DNA of 64,000 bases from Pseudopyrenochaeta lycopersici (Eukaryota > Ascomycota > Dothideomycetes > Pleosporales > Pseudopyrenochaetaceae). The notes under the pieces are model-generated. The model had not been told where the DNA came from, made no database searches, and was given only the letters and a program-made list of their open reading frames with translations. Both the position numbers and the translations under genes were made by a program. Numbering within the stretch: position 1 is the stretch's first letter; every line of letters begins with the position of its first letter. The DNA lies in assembly GCA_003313425.1 (NCBI GenBank), contig NHZP01000037.1, forward strand, positions 1 through 64,000, given 5' to 3'. This document shows positions 11,224-22,030 of this stretch, piece after piece.

Positions 11224-13630
11224 GTTCCATACGCGCTCATCGAGCGAATAGTATCCAGCTCAGACGGATCCGTCATTAAGCTACGAGAAAGCTTATTGAT
11301 GAGGCCAGTCCAGATATAATATTTCGCCTGCTCGGTGGACGGCGCGGAGGCGAGTTGAGCGGCCAGCAAGAGGGAAGCTGGCGTTGCCTCGTTGTTTGTA
11401 GAACTGCACTGTAGTTTCGGTCTTGAGATGCGGGCGAAGGTAGTGGAGATGACTTAGTACTGGATCCCTTGCGAAGAATTGCATATTGCCTTCCTTCTCC
11501 ATCGTTGCGATGTCGAGATAAGAGTCCAGTCCCGTAACTAAATGGCCGGTCATTGGCTATCGGATTTCCAGTTCGATAAGTGCTAGCATCTCTGCTTCGT
11601 TAATGTGTTTGAACTCTTGCACTTTGATCTTTTTTCCGCTCTCCTTCTTCTCTACCACATATCCCACGCCGCCGACAATACCTAGATCAATTGCCGTGGC
11701 CGGCAAGCCTAGGTTATTGCGATACTTGGCCAGTGCGACTTGATAGGCACAGCCCGCGGCGTAGTTTGATTGTCCTGCATTGCCGATGAAGGAGTGGAGA
11801 GAGGAGAGGAGGATGAAGAAATCCAAGGGTTGGGAGAGTGTGGCTTCGTGGAGGTTCTTTGAACCGTGGACTTTGGGGAAGATGGTTGATATCCACTGTT
11901 CATGCGTCATGCTACTGAACAGCGAGTCGTTGAGTGTCATGGCGCCCTGTATGATGCCGTGGATAGGTGGGAAGGTCTTCAAGTTGTCTGAGAGAGTGGA
12001 TGAGAGGGCGAATGCATCGGAGATGTCGCACTGGAGAACTGCGGTGCGAATGCCGGAGTCTTCGAGGGAGGAGATGAAAGACGATGCTTCGGCGGAAGAA
12101 GCACCAGAGCGGGAGACGAAGATTAGGTTTTTGGCACCGTGGGTGGTTAGCCAGCGAGATATGCTGCGCCCTAGACCACCGAGACCACCGGCGAGGAGGT
12201 AGGATACGTCTGAGTTAAAGAGGATGCTCTCGGGCGGTTTCTGTGCAACCTAAAACCTGTCAGCCTTCCATTTCGAAAGAAATGGTAATATGAGGTGCTT
12301 ACTAAGACCTGATCACCTGTGGTCGGGACCATGATCGCTCTGCTCGTATACTTCTCATTCTGCTCCATTTCGATTGCTTCAGTCAACTTTGACCATGACC
12401 TCAAGTCGATCGGCGAAACTGCTTGCAACTTCCCGTTCATAACGAACTTCATCGCCTCCTGGAAGATTCTGCCGGCAAGCTTGACATTCTGTTGACGCAG
12501 GCATGCCATGTTGACGGACGTGAACGACACACTCTTGTCGAATGGAGCCATTTCCAGCCGCGCATTGGTCTGTGAGTTTTCCTTTGCAAGATCAATAAAT
12601 TTGCCGAAGGGTGCGACGCAGCTGAATGTAGCCTGAATTGCTTCGCCTGAAAGCGTATTCAAAGCCACATCCACACCACGGCCCTTTGTTGCTCGCCGGA
12701 CTGGAACAACAAACTTCAGATCTTGACTGGCGAAGATTCGGCTTGGATCAATGCCGTATGACTCTGTGAGGTGAGTCTTCTCCTCGGCCGAATTGACAGT
12801 CACGAAGATAACTGCTCCAAGCATCGAGGCGATCAGAAGGGCAGCTTGACCGACAGGAGCTGCAGCTTCGTGAACGAGGACTGTATCATCAGCCTCTATG
12901 CACGCTGTGTGTACCAAGGCATGGAAGGCAGTAGAACAAGCTACTGGAATGCTCGCGGCGGCCTCAAAGCTCGCATCATCGGGAATTCTGTGCACAAAAG
13001 TTGCTGGAGTGCGGACATGCGTGGCGAAAGTGCTGGTGCACCAGGCAGTGACACAATCACCCACCGAGAGACCTGAAATGGTATTACCAATCTTTGTAAC
13101 AACACCCGCGCACTCTTGGCCTAAGTTTTGATTCGAAAGTTCACCGCTAAGTATTTGGATGCCCTTTGAGTCGAGATTGGCAGCTTGAACTTCGACCTCA
13201 ACTTCTTGAGGCAACATCGGCCGTTTCGCTATCGGATCGTCTTCGAAGACAAAAGGCCCCTTCAGGCCTGAGTCGGAGACTTTGAGCTTCAGCCGGCGAT
13301 CTCTTTGTACGATATCCTCCAGCTGTAGTGGCAGCGATAACGGATCGGTGCGTCTGGCAACGAACTTATTCGACGTCTCATCCTCAATTGCGCGCTTGAT
13401 ATGAAGCACGCCCCCTCTCTCAATGAATTCGCCGTCATCAGACACAGAGTAAGATCCTGGGCTCAATTGCTTTTCGTGTATGCGGTACAAAAGGTCAGCG
13501 ACCCCCTTGGCAGGTAACTTCTTCTCCGCATCTAGATCGACAGTGATACAAGAGAATGCTTCATGCCCTGCTCTCAAGGTACGAGCAAGCCCCCTGGAAA
13601 ATTGCAAGCTCAGGGCGCTCGGGGTTGGAA
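11224..13630 (-). pseudogene. Highly reducing polyketide synthase remnant (ER-KR-partial ACP)
   Basis: On the minus strand, from about 13630, an enoyl reductase domain occurs (GLSVGDCVTAW, cofactor loop region EAAAPVGQAALLIASMLGA, GRGVDVALNTLSGE). After a 53-bp intron (12250-12302, GTAAGC...TTTTAG) comes a ketoreductase (LLAGGLGGLGRS, FILLSSLHSFIGNAGQSNYA). An in-frame TAG lies at 11557-11559. The linker to the carrier domain (TGLDSYLDIATMEKEGN) follows, then a frame change near 11360, then the start of the ACP (LMTDPSELDTIRSMSAYG). The copia LTR begins right there, before the phosphopantetheine Ser. KS, AT, DH and methyltransferase regions are absent; the upstream edge abuts a copia tail. 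Dead fragment. Confidence 0.9.
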
Positions 13631-13762
13631 GACGCTGTTCAAAAGGCTGGGACAGTTGAATTGAAGCACATCCCAACTGCGGAACAAATTGCCGATGGGT
13701 TCACCAAACCCCTTGCACGAGACAGATTCGAGTCGTTTCGGCGAGGGTTAGGGATTGAGTAA
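13625..13762 (+). pseudogene. 3' tail of a copia pol (RNase H end)
   Basis: VELKHIPTAEQIADGFTKPL is the classic C-terminal signature of Ty1/copia pol. The stretch ends at a stop at 13760-13762. The element is 5'-truncated at its junction with the polyketide synthase remnant near 13625, and an LTR follows at 13911 in the same orientation, as expected. Confidence 0.8.
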
Positions 13763-13910
13763 GGTTTATGGACTTATGCATAATAAATAAGTTGTCCGGG
13801 CACCCTTTCCTTCTTTTCCCGACATAGGGTTTTTTGAAGGTTTTGACGGGGCCTATACACTGTGACGAAGGGTCGATGGCGCTTCTGACGGAGTCATCAT
13901 CGAGTGGGAG

Positions 13911-14028
13911 TGTCAAACATCACAGTGACTGAAACAGCAATATGTGACAGGGGCAGTGGGTGTATATATAAGAGTGAGGCACCACGCCTGTAGAAAAAGC
14001 GCAATGAACACAATCACTTGCTTCAACA
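13911..14028 (+). repeat. Copia-type LTR (118 bp), 3' LTR of the truncated element
   Basis: Begins TGTCAAACATCACAG and ends GCTTCAACA. It is preceded by a purine-rich GTGGGAG and contains TATATATA. It closely matches the LTR at 62919-63037 and, inverted, 14114-14232. Confidence 0.85.
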
Positions 14029-14061
14029 CTGGTATCCAACTAGGTGTGTGCGTCATAAACT

Positions 14062-14104
14062 AACAGTGTCTCGCTACGCAGTGAGGGACGTTACATTGAG
14101 ACAC
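14062..14104 (-). repeat. Fragment of the TAACGTC inverted-repeat terminus
   Basis: CTCGCTACGCAGTGAGGGAC followed by GTTA matches the outer tips of the large element at 48204-56254. It lies in the 85-bp spacer between two inverted LTRs. Confidence 0.6.
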
Positions 14105-14113
14105 GAAGAAAAA

Positions 14114-14232
14114 TGTTGAAGCAAGTGATTGTGTTCATTATTGTTTTTCCTACAGGCGTGGTGCCTCACTCTTTTATATACACCCACAGCCCCTGTCACA
14201 TATTTCAGTTTCAGTCACTGTGATGTTTGACA
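14114..14232 (-). repeat. Copia-type LTR in inverted orientation
   Basis: It is 119 bp and the reverse complement of the 13911-14028 LTR with few differences. The pair forms a large inverted repeat. No internal retrotransposon sequence lies between them. Confidence 0.85.
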
Positions 14233-14417
14233 AAAAATGTACTCCTTTACATCCCTTATTGGTAACTATAACACTACTCTTTTCTAGCTTCATTGGCAGC
14301 TTTGCTGTCGCAATTCCAATACGTTCTCGCCATGTTCTTCCTCACATAAAGCTCAATAAGGCTGACGAAGAAGAGACCCCGGTGTCTCCATTGTATTGCC
14401 TTCGGCTCATGCTCTGA
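14223..14417 (+). CDS. Candidate small secreted peptide, doubtful
   Basis: A 64-codon ORF starts with an ATG inside the LTR end. The N-terminal third has a signal-peptide-like hydrophobic core (LLVTITLLFSSFIGSFAVA), followed by a short polar mature part. Its last residues TPVSPLYCLRLM lie in a repeat shared with 47827-47968, where the same frame encodes the same peptide. This could be a small gene with a repeat-derived tail or chance. No family is recognised. Confidence 0.25.
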   Translation: MFDKKCTPLHPLLVTITLLFSSFIGSFAVAIPIRSRHVLPHIKLNKADEEETPVSPLYCLRLML

Positions 14418-14510
14418 TATGATTAGTTACTGTAGCTGCTTCAACATGCACACAAAAACGATGACTTTGATCAGATAAGCTGCAAGAAAATGATCTTAAT
14501 TAGTTATGGT
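14373..14510 (-). repeat. Dispersed repeat copy (matches 47827-47968, inverted)
   Basis: About 140 bases are shared with few changes, including AAGATCATTTTCTTGCAGC on the minus strand. The copy at 47827 begins TGTTAACC, suggesting an LTR fragment. Confidence 0.7.
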
Positions 14511-15226
14511 TAAGAAAATTTTTGCGAACGACTTGTTCGATTGACTTTTTATAACGGCTAACTTACACATGATTGACGGCTGTTTGGATAGGCTCTCGTG
14601 CTTGTGAGTCATCGTCTCAATGGAAGGCTGATAACAAGTTTTTATTGGAATGCATGCTTGTGGAGCGACGAGCAACATCTTGTACATTAGACACTTCTTC
14701 CTATTATGCAAGATCGCACACTCGCAGGACATATCTTGCTCACAACCGTGAATCACTACTCAGCATATTTTAGAGGGCGGTATACCTTTATGCTTGGTAA
14801 AGACCTCCGACATCGCGCCGCTGCCGTGTACCGCCGAACCTTCCGTATGCGCGACACGGGTGAATCTAAAGTCTACTCACCGATGTACCTACTACGGGTC
14901 CGGTTCGGTATGCTGGTCGCCAGCCGCCAACCGGAGCGGTGGAGAAGATCGCTTGTATGTCTCTCGCTCGTGTAGCTTCGCCATTGTACGACACAAGGAT
15001 TCGACTGGCGTGAGTGATGGTACTTCGTCGACCGGCAGTGATAAGCATGGATCGTTCTTTCACCGATTCTTTCAATGAGTTGTACATATGCTATCTGTCC
15101 GTCTAGGTATCAAGAATTGGCATAATTGAACTAGTTTACAACATTGATAACAATCACACATCCGGCGTTCCGTTTTTAAGAGGTCTATGCGCTTTTTGGC
15201 AGATCGTCAATGACGCTGAGGAGCAA
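14511..15226. other. Intergenic, no gene seen
   Basis: Overlapping short ORFs in all frames have no family motifs. Confidence 0.5.
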
Positions 15227-16090
15227 TCATCCACTCAACTGCATCAGCTGTGCCTGCAAGTCTGCAACCTGATTCAGCAAATCGGTATTCTCCTTCTCCA
15301 GAATGGACCTCTTGACTGGCTTCGACTTCTCCGTGTGCACATTCGCCCCCACCAGGTCGCCTTGCTCGTCAAGTTGCATACCCTTCTGAACCAGCATTTT
15401 TTCAATCGCCGGCACCAACTCCTCAAAGTTCTCCACTAGCGGAATCCCATACCGTCCACAGACAATGTGCACGTTCCCCCCTCGCCAGAACCGCGGATCA
15501 CAGCACACAACCACCTTGTCTGAAGCCGCCCAAAGCCCCAGCTCCAGCATTGTCACGGGACTCAGCGTGTTGACGTCGAAGAAGAAACAAATTACATCTG
15601 CCTGCTCCATTACCCCTAGCTCCCACTCTACTTGTCGTCGGAAAGCCTCGTCCTTGGCTTCTGGGGTGACATCGGGATCCCAGTGGCCCCTACGCGGGTT
15701 GTTTACGGTTATGGGTAGGTGGCCGAGCATCTGAACCATTAGCGGTTGCCATTGTACGGCTTTGCCCATTTCGATGCTTCCTGCGGTAAAGATAGAGAAC
15801 TTGCGGTACGTAGGGGGCTCCGGGGGCATACAGTGCACAAAGTCGCGATGACGTACTGGGAGAGGAGATGGCGGGTCGGGGAGTTGCTGATACTTGTCGA
15901 ACACTGCTTGGTTGATGTCCACGGCTCCGGATTTAGGCGATGTAGATTGCTTTGCGTCGGGCTCAGTCGATTCAACTGATCCTGAGCCCTTCCATGTTGG
16001 GTATTTGGCTGATACTGGCTCTCCGGCGGTCACGGTCGCCTTCGTTGGGCTGGTGTTGCGTGTATCCTCCCTGAAGCACAAGGAAGTCAT
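15227..16090 (-). CDS. Nucleoside 2-deoxyribosyltransferase-like protein
   Basis: A 287-codon ORF read from ATG 16090 (the open frame extends upstream only through a non-ATG start). After a Ser/Thr-rich N-terminus comes the signature of the Nuc_deoxyrib_tr family: FSIFTAGSIEMGKAVQWQ, ITVNNPRRGHWD, QVEWELGVMEQADVICFFF and SPVTMLELGLWA. This order (Rossmann-like start, NPR, ExxGL) is that of 2-deoxyribosyltransferase-fold proteins, with the presumed catalytic Glu in LELGLW. A C-terminal coiled-coil-like segment (ILEKENTDLLNQVADLQAQL) is unusual for a plain enzyme. The substrate is unknown; in fungi such proteins are mostly uncharacterised. No intron needed. Confidence 0.75.
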   Translation of the reverse strand: MTSLCFREDTRNTSPTKATVTAGEPVSAKYPTWKGSGSVESTEPDAKQSTSPKSGAVDINQAVFDKYQQLPDPPSPLPVRHRDFVHCMPPEPPTYRKFSIFTAGSIEMGKAVQWQPLMVQMLGHLPITVNNPRRGHWDPDVTPEAKDEAFRRQVEWELGVMEQADVICFFFDVNTLSPVTMLELGLWAASDKVVVCCDPRFWRGGNVHIVCGRYGIPLVENFEELVPAIEKMLVQKGMQLDEQGDLVGANVHTEKSKPVKRSILEKENTDLLNQVADLQAQLMQLSG

Positions 16091-17437
16091 CGTGTTGTCC
16101 GTTGCTGTAGGGCCGGCAAGTTGTTGCGGGCGGAGACGACGGGGTCGGTACAAAGTACGGTGCGATCCTTGAGACAAGATGAAAGTTACGAGCTTTCCAA
16201 GCAAGCAAAGAGTTTGGATGGTACTGTATAGGATTGTTGTCGAGGCTCTTTATAGTGGACCACAATTCCGGGCGATGCTAACAGGCAGCAGAATGATTGA
16301 CGTCAGCAAACTTGTCCCTTCGCCACAGCAGATGCCTCCCAAAAGCCTCTCCTCAGGCTTTCTTCACCGTCTTGGCAACTCGATCATGCCTAGTCGATAA
16401 CATAGCCACCCACCAAGTTGATCGTGCCTCACACTCTGAGCGAGACCCACATAGTACTTCTCAGCTTTGTCTCTCACATCAGCCTATATCTGATAGCGCT
16501 ACGGTGGGCGCAAAAGGGGCAAGTAAGTCCGGATCCAGATGACTTGATTGGCGTCGTTATCTTTCCTCGCTGCCACCTGTTCCTGAAATCCTTAGCTGCT
16601 TATGTGTAAGCAATTCAACGCTCTAGAGATGTCTCTGATCATCATGCCATCGTGATATGTGAATCTTTTGCAGCATTGCCCCTACATGTCAAGTCAACGA
16701 CGCAGTATGTTGCTGTTCATCTGTCTTATTTAGGTCTGGAAGTGATGTGTCAGATGTCTGTGGATCACCTTGACTGCACCTAGCATTCTCGCTTTTCCCG
16801 TTTAAGTAAGCCAAAGTGGGAGAGTAGAGCGAGATCAGATCAGCATCTGGGACTGAAGCTGGCTGTGCCGCAGTCCACAACCTTCACCCCAGTCCCGATC
16901 GTCTATTCGGATCTGTGTGACTACGGTCTGGACTGTCACTACAGACGTTCGTAACGCTTTAATAGTCACGAACACGTTCTTGGGTAAGCTCAATTCGTGT
17001 GAAGGAAGACGGAATGGAATGAAATTACATACACTCTAGAACCTATCCTGCGACCATGTATGCTTGAGCGGCTCCACGATGCTTGTTGTATCACTACCTA
17101 CATTGAACTCAGTGCTTGTGCGATGCGTCAGTCCATTATACGATCTATGCGAGCGTATGATGCGAGCGGTAGTACTGTACGGTACAGCCCCATGGCGGTT
17201 CTGGCTTTGCTTGGGAACTCCAGCAGAGCTTTCATCCCGCTGCAATGACCGCAAGATGGCCAATCTCGGCCACCCTTGCGATCATGGTGATTGGAGGCCG
17301 CCGCGCTAGAGATCACGCTGGGTGGGTTGCGCAGACTTGGTACGCGCTAGTTTTCACGCTGACAGGGGTCGAGTGCCGCGCTCATATTTTCCAACGTCGC
17401 TTGGTTTCAACATTTGTTGAGCACTTGTACCTCAGCC
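16091..17437. other. Intergenic, no gene seen
   Basis: Includes the upstream region of the deoxyribosyltransferase-like gene. Short overlapping ORFs only; no motif or repeat was identified. Confidence 0.45.
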
Positions 17438-17635
17438 ATGGGGCAGTTATTTACCCCACCATCGTCCCCAGACGACGTCTATCTCACATTCGAATGGTTT
17501 GACGAAGAGACCATTCTCGTCTTCGTCTCTACTACTGAGGGGAAACCCTTCTCCGCAACCCCTCAATCCCCTGCCCATCCCTCACCTGCAGCCTTTCAAT
17601 CTGGCCACAAGAACACAACTTTTTCAAGCCATTAG
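17438..17635 (+). CDS. Short hypothetical ORF, doubtful
   Basis: 65 codons from an ATG; the first 30 residues (MGQLFTPPSSPDDVYLTFEW) look protein-like, and the rest is Ser/Pro/His-rich. No family recognised, and it may be an exon of a lost gene. Confidence 0.2.
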   Translation: MGQLFTPPSSPDDVYLTFEWFDEETILVFVSTTEGKPFSATPQSPAHPSPAAFQSGHKNTTFSSH

Positions 17636-17907
17636 CGTTGACACCAGGAACACCACAATGTGGCAAGTTTCTACGGGTCTAAAACAGCTGCACCACGACG
17701 AAGACCTCTCGCATGAACTTCCTGGAGCTGGGAGAACACTCCTGGGAGATGCCTAAATAGCATGTTGAGTGAGTAGTTCTTGTTGTATTGGTTCATTGAT
17801 TGTATCGTAGAGAGGTCTAGCAAGAGCTGATATATGTACAGTGCCAAGAGGCTAGTATAGTGGAGACGTGGTGCCGCCATACACGTCACGTCCCAGCACC
17901 GTGATAT

Positions 17908-18290
17908 TCAACATAGCACTCCTGATCTAAACATAGAACACTCCTGGGAGAACACTCCTGGGAGATGCCTAAAATAGCACTCCTGATCTAAACATAGCAG
18001 AACACTCCTGGGAGAACACTCCTGGGAGAACACTCCTGGGAGAACACTCCTGGGAGAACACTCCTGGGAGAACACTCCTGGGAGAACACTCCTAGGACAC
18101 TCCTGGGAGAACACTCCTGGGAGAACACTCCTGGGAGGACACTCCTGGGAGAACACTCCTGGGAGGACACTCCTGGGAGAACACTCCTGGGAGGACACTC
18201 CTGGGAGGACACTCCTGGGAGAACACTCCTGGGAGGACACTCCTGGGAGGACACTCCTGGGAGGACACTCCTGGGAGATGCCTAAAATAG
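17908..18290 (+). repeat. 14-bp minisatellite (AACACTCCTGGGAG)n
   Basis: About 20 tandem copies between 18001 and 18283, with GAACAC/GGACAC variants and scattered units upstream to 17735. Because 14 is not a multiple of three, all three minus-strand frames give a pseudo-protein with a 14-residue period; these are not genes. Confidence 0.93.
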
Positions 18291-18762
18291 CACTCCTGAT
18301 TCTAGGGACTTCCTAGAAATTTCTCTAGATTTTTCTCTCCATGTACGGCTCTTATGAGAATACGGCTCCTAAGATAATCATCTTGCGAGAGCATAGTCTT
18401 GAGAGAATTCGTTGAGGATATCTATGATCTTGAGAGTATTACAGTAGGGTCTCATGAGCTATAATATCTCAAGGTACTTATCATAAATCCAAAAGAAATG
18501 TTAAGTTAAGCCTATAAATGCTGACAGATGCTCATAGGTGCAGCTGTTAAATATTATCGCCGTATGGGCGGGTACAGACTCGGCAGGCAGCTGGAGTCAG
18601 AGATAAAAGAAGAGGTTTAACCCTCCTTCGGAGAGTAAGCTTGAGTTTTTTTCTAATTGGAGGAACAACATTTTCTACTCCGATTCTATTATTCTCACTA
18701 TTCTGCCATACTGTGATCCCTTCTGTTGCCCTCCCAGTGACCAACTGTTATTACATTTCCAG
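18291..18762. other. Intergenic, 3' flank of the ferric-reductase-like gene
   Basis: AT-rich stretch without a supportable ORF. Confidence 0.4.
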
Positions 18763-20508
18763 CTACGCTGGCTGGTATTCCAACTCCCACAGGCTTACTT
18801 TATCATCTAGGTACCTACGTACTTCATCTCGCATTTGATCACGTAGCTGGTCCATTCCTGAGACTAAAACTGGTCAGCGGATCAAATGAAAAAGTGAAGA
18901 AAAAAATGAATACTGTTATGGGGGATAAAAACTTACCCATTACCAACATCCTTCCCCGCTCTTCCGTCTCCTCTTGCACCCTTTTGATATATTTCCCTTC
19001 CGCCTCTTCTTGAACAATCGTCGTCAGGTCGGCCGTGCCACTGTACACTATAGCACGTCGTCCAAAAGGCACCCGGTCTGCCTTTCCCGATTGAACATAA
19101 AGTGAGATGCTGAGGATCTATCCAAGTTAGAAGTTGTATGAAAACGTAAGTGAGGGGGTAGCTGACATAACCTTCGTCTAGAGTGTCGTCATCTAGAAGG
19201 TTGTTAAGTAAAGACTCCACTGCAATCCCAATGTCTGGTTCACAGTCAGCCTGAGCTTCCGATCCGACCTTATTCTAACTTGCCTAGGGTCTCCAACTGC
19301 CAAACCAAATGAACGCGGCGGGTGCGCGTCTTGCAGGCATTGTACCCATATATCAGTTGCCTCAGGTAAGATAGCTGCGCAGCTATGCCGAAGCCGCTCG
19401 CTACCATGAGGACGGTCTCGTACTCGCCTACCGGTGCACTATTACCGTGTGGCCCACTGAACAGAGCTAAGCAGGGGGGGCGATTGGACTTGCTGTATTC
19501 CAGAAGTTTTTGAGTGAAGCCTTGGCGTGGCTCTATAAATAGATCCAAAGCGCTCTGCTCGGCCCCGGACCATGATGTCACAACGAATGGATGGCTTTGC
19601 CAGAAAGACCAAAAACTGACTGGGATCCACAGCCCAATGTGCTGTCCAGCTTTGACTTTTAACGGTCGAGATAAAGTTAAGCGGACCTTAACTGTGTCGT
19701 TCATGTGGCTGATAGAAGCTCGAGGAAAACTGCGGCCAACAGCTTTGTTTCGCCAGATGATGAGTCCACACTGGAGGAGAAACGCCGAAAGGAATATTCC
19801 TGCAAAGATGTAGGTATATATGCGGGGAGGGAGCGACTGCGACACCAAGTGTCGCCAAATTGAATAGGCAGCGAGCACCGCCAATGCTTGATGCGTGCGG
19901 ATAAAAACTTCGTACGAGAGCGCGCGGAGAAGAGGTAGGGAGAGCATGAGAAGACATAGCGACGATCCTCCCTACGCAGAGTTAGTTATAGTAAACACAC
20001 GGTAGAACTGATTGAAACTTACGATTACTCCCCATAGATTTTCCGGTACGTGTAGGGAGAGATTGGTCTGACTAGCCACAACTATAATCACGTGGAAAAC
20101 AAGGAGGGCGAACGAAATTACCCCTGCCGAGCGGTGGAATCGTCGGAGCTTGCTCAAGGAAATACCGAGGAGATCTGCGAGAATGTTAAAGGAGGGGCCA
20201 GAAAGGAGCGGGACTAGGTTAATCAACGAGAGATTTGCAGCCCGCAGACCGGCCTTCGATATAGACGACACCTTATATCTAAGGCAGAAAACAATTATCC
20301 CAATGTAGGCGGATTGCAAAAGAACATCGGCTCGACTCCATGGGCCTAGGTATCGGTGACGGCGAAGGAGCGGCGGATAAACAAAATGTTTATTCGTCCA
20401 AAGCAAAAAAGCTTCCAGTAACTGCCTTACGCGGTGGCGTATCTTAAAAAGTGTAAGGGAAAGGAAGATGCCACCTACGGCGATACCAAACCCTAGGGTG
20501 ATCTCCAT
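18763..20508 (-). pseudogene. Ferric-reductase-like transmembrane oxidoreductase (FRE), one frameshift
   Basis: Hand-built minus-strand model: exons 20508-20023, 19971-19167, 19117-18937 and 18869-18763, joined by 49-67-bp GT-AG introns. The N-terminal half has several membrane helices with heme-ligand-type histidines (RRFHRSAG, LLVFHVIIV, IRTHQALAVLAAYSIWRHL). An FAD-binding motif HPFVVTSW and NADPH motif VASGFGIAAQL follow, and the C-terminus WELEYQPA closes the ORF. The family reduces ferric iron across a membrane using NADPH. One extra base near 19272-19276, after VHLVWQLETLGK, breaks exon 2; all exons otherwise join in frame. It is convergent with nothing nearby and tandem with the pseudokinase. 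Recently broken or a sequencing error. Confidence 0.85.
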
Positions 20509-20899
20509 CGGAAGGCGAGTATAGGATTCGTATGAGAAGTGAGTGAAAGAAGAGGAAGGAAGAAGACAGAGAGATTGAGATGATTGAGAAGGAATGTATA
20601 GTGTGAAGGCTAGCCGTAATAGAAGTCCGAATTAGACGAGAGCCAGAAATAGTCCCCTGAAACTAAAAATAGGAGGGAGGTAGAATGGCTTCCCTGGAAT
20701 TAAAAGAGGAGCCGGAAACGGTCCTATGGGGCCGGGAAGAGACAGTGTAAAATTTAGCTTCATGGCTCCCACTGCTCGACAAACCATAGCAAATCTAGTT
20801 GAAAGTCGTAAACGACTACATTGATCTAATAACTATCAAGGACAAACAGCTTACTAAGACTCCAAGCACGCTCACGACAATGTATGCTCCCATGAAAAC
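20509..20899. other. Intergenic between FRE-like gene and pseudokinase
   Basis: About 390 bp holding the presumed promoter of the FRE-like gene. No distinct element was recognised. Confidence 0.4.
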
Positions 20900-22030
20900 C
20901 TAACTTGGTGTATACTTGTAGTCTCTGCGCGCCCAGAGGCTGGCGAGAGACACCAGGCCCTTGAGCATTTCTTTTCGCCAGGGAAGTCGCATTAACGAGT
21001 GCTAGAAAATATTAGAATACAACGTGAAAACGTGAGTCTTCAACTTACCTTCATCAACTCGCCCACCGAGCTGGCAGATGTTGTCTCCGAGAGGAAGCCG
21101 ACAGCGTCGGAGCCATCAGGCCAACGATGCAGATCATCCACACCAATAGCTCCGCCATCCTTGGCATAGCCCTGCATTAATTCCATCGTAATCAAGCCCA
21201 AGGCTCTAACATCGCGAGGCTCAGGGCTTCCTAGGGGGCGGGTATGGCAGCATTCTTGGTCCGCTGTGATTTTTGGGTTAATAGAGACACTCTAACGCGG
21301 AGTTCATTACTAACCGATTTTGACATCCCCATTTGGATTAATAAGAATATTTGAACAAGTCAACGAACCATGCTCTAATCCTTTCGTTGCGAGGTAGGCA
21401 AGACCCTCAAGCACCTGCTACAGTGAGCGCCCGTTCTATGTTTATTGCTCCATTGACACTAACCTGTCCAAGTATTGAAGCCAAGCGAAGTTCGTTAATG
21501 TAAGGATTGCCGGCGATGTACTGCAGAGAAATAGGCATGTGCTCGAAAACGATGTATAACGATTGCTCAAACTTAAAAGCGTCGAAGGCTGAGACGAAGT
21601 TGGGGTGTTGGATCTGTTGCAACATATGAAGCTTGTCCTCAATGCGCGGCCCCGAGAAGCTTCTCACTGTGACAATATCGAACGGGGGGCTTTTGCGCTC
21701 TGCTATGTTGACGCGATCGCCGACGCCGAGCCGCAGCTGATAGATCCTCTCGTAGCTCTTCCATGGAGCCCCCTCTTTGGTCATTATGTATTCATGTGCT
21801 CTAGCCCTAGAGTTGACAGCTTCCACCAGCCTGAGACGCATCATACCCGTCTTGGGATCGATGGTATCGCTCTCTGAGGACGACGCTCTCTCCCTAGCCT
21901 GCCTAGCACCTGTGCGGTCACTGTTACCGTCTGGCTGCTCCGTGCCGCTCCCAGAATGCGGATATAGCCCACGTTCCCTCAATGTGTTCAACAAGAACCG
22001 CGTATGACGTTTGTCTGGGTTGGAAGTCAT
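20900..22030 (-). CDS. Protein-kinase-like protein, predicted pseudokinase
   Basis: Hand-built model: exons 22030-21464, 21417-21315, 21263-21049 and 21001-20900, with three introns of 46-51 bp; 328 residues. After a basic, Ser-rich N-terminus the kinase fold is recognisable: MLQQIQHPNFVSAFDAF (alphaC to beta4), SLYIVFEHM (hinge) and GLEHGSLTCSNILINPNGDV (catalytic loop region). The key residues are altered: VTVR replaces the VAIK lysine, the HRD aspartate is absent (EHGSLTCSN), and DFG is replaced by ADQ. It should therefore be catalytically dead and act as a binding protein. It lies divergent to the DUF3723 gene, sharing a 289-bp upstream region. Confidence 0.75.

Noticed and set aside
13631..13676. 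N-terminal residues of the 501-codon ORF as polyketide synthase
   Set aside because: They are antisense to the copia tail, so the synthase match starts only near 13630.
17908..18254. Repeat-rich minus-strand ORFs of 110 and 88 codons
   Set aside because: They arise from a 14-bp minisatellite read in successive frames; no start, motif or splice context.
17935..18290. CRISPR-like array
   Set aside because: The units are contiguous 14-mers with no unique spacers, in a eukaryotic context.
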